Assembly: GCA_945957395.1 (NCBI GenBank)
Contig: CAMFKE010000001.1
Span: forward strand, 62,001-126,000
Origin: an uncultured Opitutia bacterium
Lineage (GTDB): Bacteria; Verrucomicrobiota; Verrucomicrobiia; Opitutales; UBA953
DNA: 64,000 nucleotides
Direction of reading: 5' to 3'
Part shown: in pieces, positions 61,847 to 64,000 of the stretch
How positions within the stretch are numbered: the stretch's first letter is position 1
Layout of the letters: the number at the start of each line of letters is the position of its first letter
Translations under genes and position numbers: made by a program
Notes under the pieces: generated by a model
What the model was told of the DNA's origin: nothing
Database searches by the model: none
What the model saw: the letters and a program-made list of their open reading frames with translations, nothing else

Positions 61847-62428
61847 TCAGCGCGACAGGCGCGCGAGCAGGCCGAGCGTTGCGAGGCGTTCCTTGAGGAA
61901 CTCGACGGGCAGCCCCATGATGTTCGACAGGGGCTCGTCGTGGCTCGCGATGATGAGGTCCTTGCCGGCCTGGATGCCGTAGGCGCCGGCCTTGTCCAAC
62001 GGGTTCACGATGCCGAAGTAGCGCGATATCGTCGCGTCATCGAGCGTGCGGAAGGTGACGCCGCAGGTGACGACATGCGTCTCCTCGAAGCCCTCCGCGG
62101 CGATTTTGAGGCAAACCCCGGTGTACACGGTGTGCGTGCGGCCGGACAGGCGCTTCAGCATCGCACGCGCCTCGTCCAGGTCGGCCGGCTTGTTCAGCAC
62201 GATCTCTTCGAGCGCCACGGTGGTGTCGGCGGCGAGCACCAGGTCGTTCGGGAAATCCTTCGCCACGGCGCGCGCCTTCAGCAGCGCGTTGTGCGACACC
62301 ATGTGCCTCGGGCAGGAATCCGGGTCCTCGTGTTCGGTGACATCCGCCGGCGCCACGGTGTGCGCGAGCCCGACGCGGTCGAGCAGTTCCCGGCGACGGG
62401 GCGAGGCGGAGGCGAGGACGAGTTTCAT
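61847..62428 (-). CDS. maf: Maf-family nucleoside triphosphate pyrophosphatase
   Basis: 193 residues. Removes pyrophosphate from non-canonical or excess nucleotides (dTTP, UTP or modified pyrimidines in the YhdE group). Signature: LVLASASPRRRELLDRVG at the start (nucleotide loop), ADTTVALEEIVLNKPADLDE with the catalytic Asp and Lys, SGRTHTVYTGVCL, FGIVNPLDKAGAYGIQ, and SNIMGLPVEFLKERL at the C-terminus. The start is the ATG at 62428. It lies between hemH and the TonB-like gene, same strand. Confidence 0.95.
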   Translation of the reverse strand: MKLVLASASPRRRELLDRVGLAHTVAPADVTEHEDPDSCPRHMVSHNALLKARAVAKDFPNDLVLAADTTVALEEIVLNKPADLDEARAMLKRLSGRTHTVYTGVCLKIAAEGFEETHVVTCGVTFRTLDDATISRYFGIVNPLDKAGAYGIQAGKDLIIASHDEPLSNIMGLPVEFLKERLATLGLLARLSR

Positions 62429-62523
62429 GGTGTTGCGGGCCGCCTCGGTCGGGCTGGTGTCGAGGCGCGCGCAAGATGGGCGCTCCCCGGGGCCTGCCAA
62501 ACCGAAAACGCTCCGGCGGCGCG

Positions 62524-63546
62524 TCATCGTCCGGCGCGCCAGCGCGCGATGCGCTCGGCGGTCCAGTCGACGAAAGACGGGTGGTCGTTCAGGCACGGGA
62601 TGACTGTGTACGACTCGCCTCCGGCGTGCAGGAAGGTCTCGCGACCCTCCTCCGCTATCTCCTCCAGCGTCTCCAGGCAATCGGCCGTGAAGGCCGGGCA
62701 GATGACGAGCAGGCGCTTCGCGCCCTCGGCGGGCAACTCGGTGAGCCGGTCGGCGGTGTACGGGCGCAGCCACTCCTCGCGACCCAGGCGCGACTGGAAC
62801 ATGAGCTCGAACCGGCCGGCGGGCACGCCGAGCCGTTGCGCGAGCAGCTCCATGGTGCGCACGCACTGGTGCCGGTAGCAGGTGGCGTGGCAGGGGTGCG
62901 CCGTGTGGCAGCAGTCGGGCTGGGTCAGGCAGTGCGCGTGCGAGGGGTCGCCTTTCACGATGTGCCGGCGCGGCACGCCGTGGAAGGAGAACAGCAGCCG
63001 GTCGTAGGGCTTTTCCAGATACGGACGGGCGACCTGCGCCAGCGCGTCGATGTAGCCGGGGTCGTCGTAGAAAGGCTGCACGAGCGTGAGCTTCACGCCG
63101 GGCGCGTGTTCGCGCAGGGCCTCGCGCAGGCGCACCTCGGCCGTCTCGTAGCTGGACATCGCGTACTGAGGGTACTGGGGGATGATGAGCAGCTCGCTCA
63201 CCCCGTCGGCCGCGATTTTTTTGGCCACGGCGTCGCACGAGGGCTCCGCGTAGCGCATGGCCGTGTACACCGGCAGCCCCGCCTTCTCCTCGACCGCCTT
63301 GCGCAGCCTCTCGGTGATGACGAGCAACGGCGCCCCTTCGGGCGTCCATACCGACCGGTACGCCGCGGCGGAGCGCTTCGGGCGCACGCGCAGGATCACG
63401 CCTTCCAGCAGCAGCTTTCGCGCCACCGGGTTGAGGTCCAGCACGCGCTCGTCGCCCAGGAATTCGCGCAGGTATTCGCGCACATCCCCGACCTCGGGGG
63501 ATTTCGGGGAACCGAGGTTCAGGATGACGGCGGCGGCTTTTCCCAT
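62524..63546 (-). CDS. hemH: Ferrochelatase
   Basis: 340 residues from the ATG at 63546. Inserts ferrous iron into protoporphyrin to make heme. Family motifs: VILNLGSPKSPEVGDVREYL, YRSVWTPEGAPLLVITERLR, YTAMRYAEPSC, IIPQYPQYAMSS, LLFSFHGVPRRH (catalytic His189), HQCVRTMELLAQRLGV, FQSRLGREEWLRPYT and CPAFTADCLETLEEI (catalytic Glu). There is an extra Cys/His-rich stretch after the catalytic His (CLTQPDCCHTAHPCHATC), denser than in the E. coli enzyme. That is a possible metal site, unverified. Start-to-start gap to the divergent GNAT gene is 103 bases. Confidence 0.93.
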   Translation of the reverse strand: MGKAAAVILNLGSPKSPEVGDVREYLREFLGDERVLDLNPVARKLLLEGVILRVRPKRSAAAYRSVWTPEGAPLLVITERLRKAVEEKAGLPVYTAMRYAEPSCDAVAKKIAADGVSELLIIPQYPQYAMSSYETAEVRLREALREHAPGVKLTLVQPFYDDPGYIDALAQVARPYLEKPYDRLLFSFHGVPRRHIVKGDPSHAHCLTQPDCCHTAHPCHATCYRHQCVRTMELLAQRLGVPAGRFELMFQSRLGREEWLRPYTADRLTELPAEGAKRLLVICPAFTADCLETLEEIAEEGRETFLHAGGESYTVIPCLNDHPSFVDWTAERIARWRAGR

Positions 63547-63649
63547 GGTGCGCCCAAGGGGGGCCGATGCCCGCTCGCTTGTCAAACCCGGCGGGGCCGC
63601 CTGCGGCGAACCGGTTTGCCATGCCCGCGCAATCCGCTTGGTCACCCTC

Positions 63650-63919
63650 ATGCACAATCCATCCGCCGGCCGCTTTGAGTATCGCGAGGGCGACGCCCTC
63701 GCCGTCTGCGAATACCACCGCGCGGGCGATGTCCTGGACCTGCATCACACCTTTGTGCCCGACAGCATGAGGGGCAAGGGTGTCGCGGCGTTGCTGGCCG
63801 AGGAGGCGCTGCGGTACGCGCGGGACAACGCGCTGAAGGTCGAGCCCACCTGCAGCTACATCGCGGTCTACATCCGCAGGCACCCCGAGTACGCGCCCCT
63901 GCTCGCACCGGGCCATTGA
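63650..63919 (+). CDS. Small GNAT-like acetyltransferase (YidJ/PF14542 type)
   Basis: 89 residues from the ATG at 63650. Pattern of the small Gcn5-related family: FEYREGDALAVCEYHRAGDV, LHHTFVPDSMRGKGVAALLA (the RGKGVA loop would bind the CoA pyrophosphate), EEALRYARDNALKVEPTCSY, IAVYIRRHPEYAPLL. The fold is truncated compared with full GNAT enzymes, as is normal for this group, whose substrate is unknown. Divergent from hemH. The frame continues upstream over the hemH start, but that part is out of family. Confidence 0.85.
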   Translation: MHNPSAGRFEYREGDALAVCEYHRAGDVLDLHHTFVPDSMRGKGVAALLAEEALRYARDNALKVEPTCSYIAVYIRRHPEYAPLLAPGH

Positions 63920-64000
63920 GCCCGGCCGTCGCGCCTCCCTTTGTTAACTTCCGGCAACGGCGCGCCCCGTCCCGGCTTTGCGCTTGGCGTGAAACGCCCG

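Noticed and set aside
1-64000. tRNA, rRNA, transposase or phage genes
   Set aside because: None seen by eye on either strand. A tRNA scan would settle tRNAs.

Overview
The window looks like a chromosome segment from a GC-rich Verrucomicrobiota bacterium, most likely class Opitutae. This is an inference. The clues are PEP-CTERM proteins with autotransporter-type beta-strand repeats, a DUF2851 protein, a 31-residue COX24-type ribosomal small protein, a GroEL ending in GMDY instead of a GGM tail, and dispersed intergenic repeats of a kind I associate with such genomes. I see no phage, transposase, CRISPR, rRNA or tRNA.

Layout. 1-31.7 kb is mostly housekeeping. It holds a TPR protein cut by the left edge, a lipoprotein solute-binding protein, the rpsP-trmD-rplS block, metH, a small ferredoxin, pyrC-CPBP protease-thiL, a two-gene NAD-type formate dehydrogenase, ppsA, a CoA-transferase, DUF2851, groES-groL, an acylphosphatase, an ABC exporter with a TPR partner, and a nuclease-helicase fusion. 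31.7-40.8 kb is an accessory glycan locus. Three tandem sialidases, a PfkB sugar kinase, two SGNH esterases and an AGE-family epimerase lie in one direction, and two more SGNH esterases lie beside them. 41.2-52.7 kb is a tandem array of five exported PEP-CTERM proteins that share modules, promoters, terminators and intergenic repeats. 53.3-64 kb holds a GntR/LacI-type regulator, a two-domain acyltransferase resembling ornithine-lipid synthases, an EEP-family hydrolase, a SpoU methyltransferase, a thioredoxin-fold protein, a DUF362-like protein, a tiny ribosomal protein gene, a TonB-like protein, maf, hemH and a GNAT-like protein.

How the genes fit together. The sialidase locus reads as outer-surface desialylation (lipoprotein and secreted sialidases), removal of O-acetyl groups by SGNH esterases, then epimerisation and phosphorylation of the released sugar. 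No sialate lyase or transporter is in view, so the route is incomplete here. The neighbouring PEP-CTERM array encodes surface proteins that need an exosortase encoded elsewhere. Exact internal repeats of 305-504 bp show recent gene conversion in both the sialidase and the PEP-CTERM families, so this 9-20 kb stretch is evolving fast. The formate dehydrogenase, CoA-transferase and PEP synthase suggest fermentative or anaerobic carbon metabolism.
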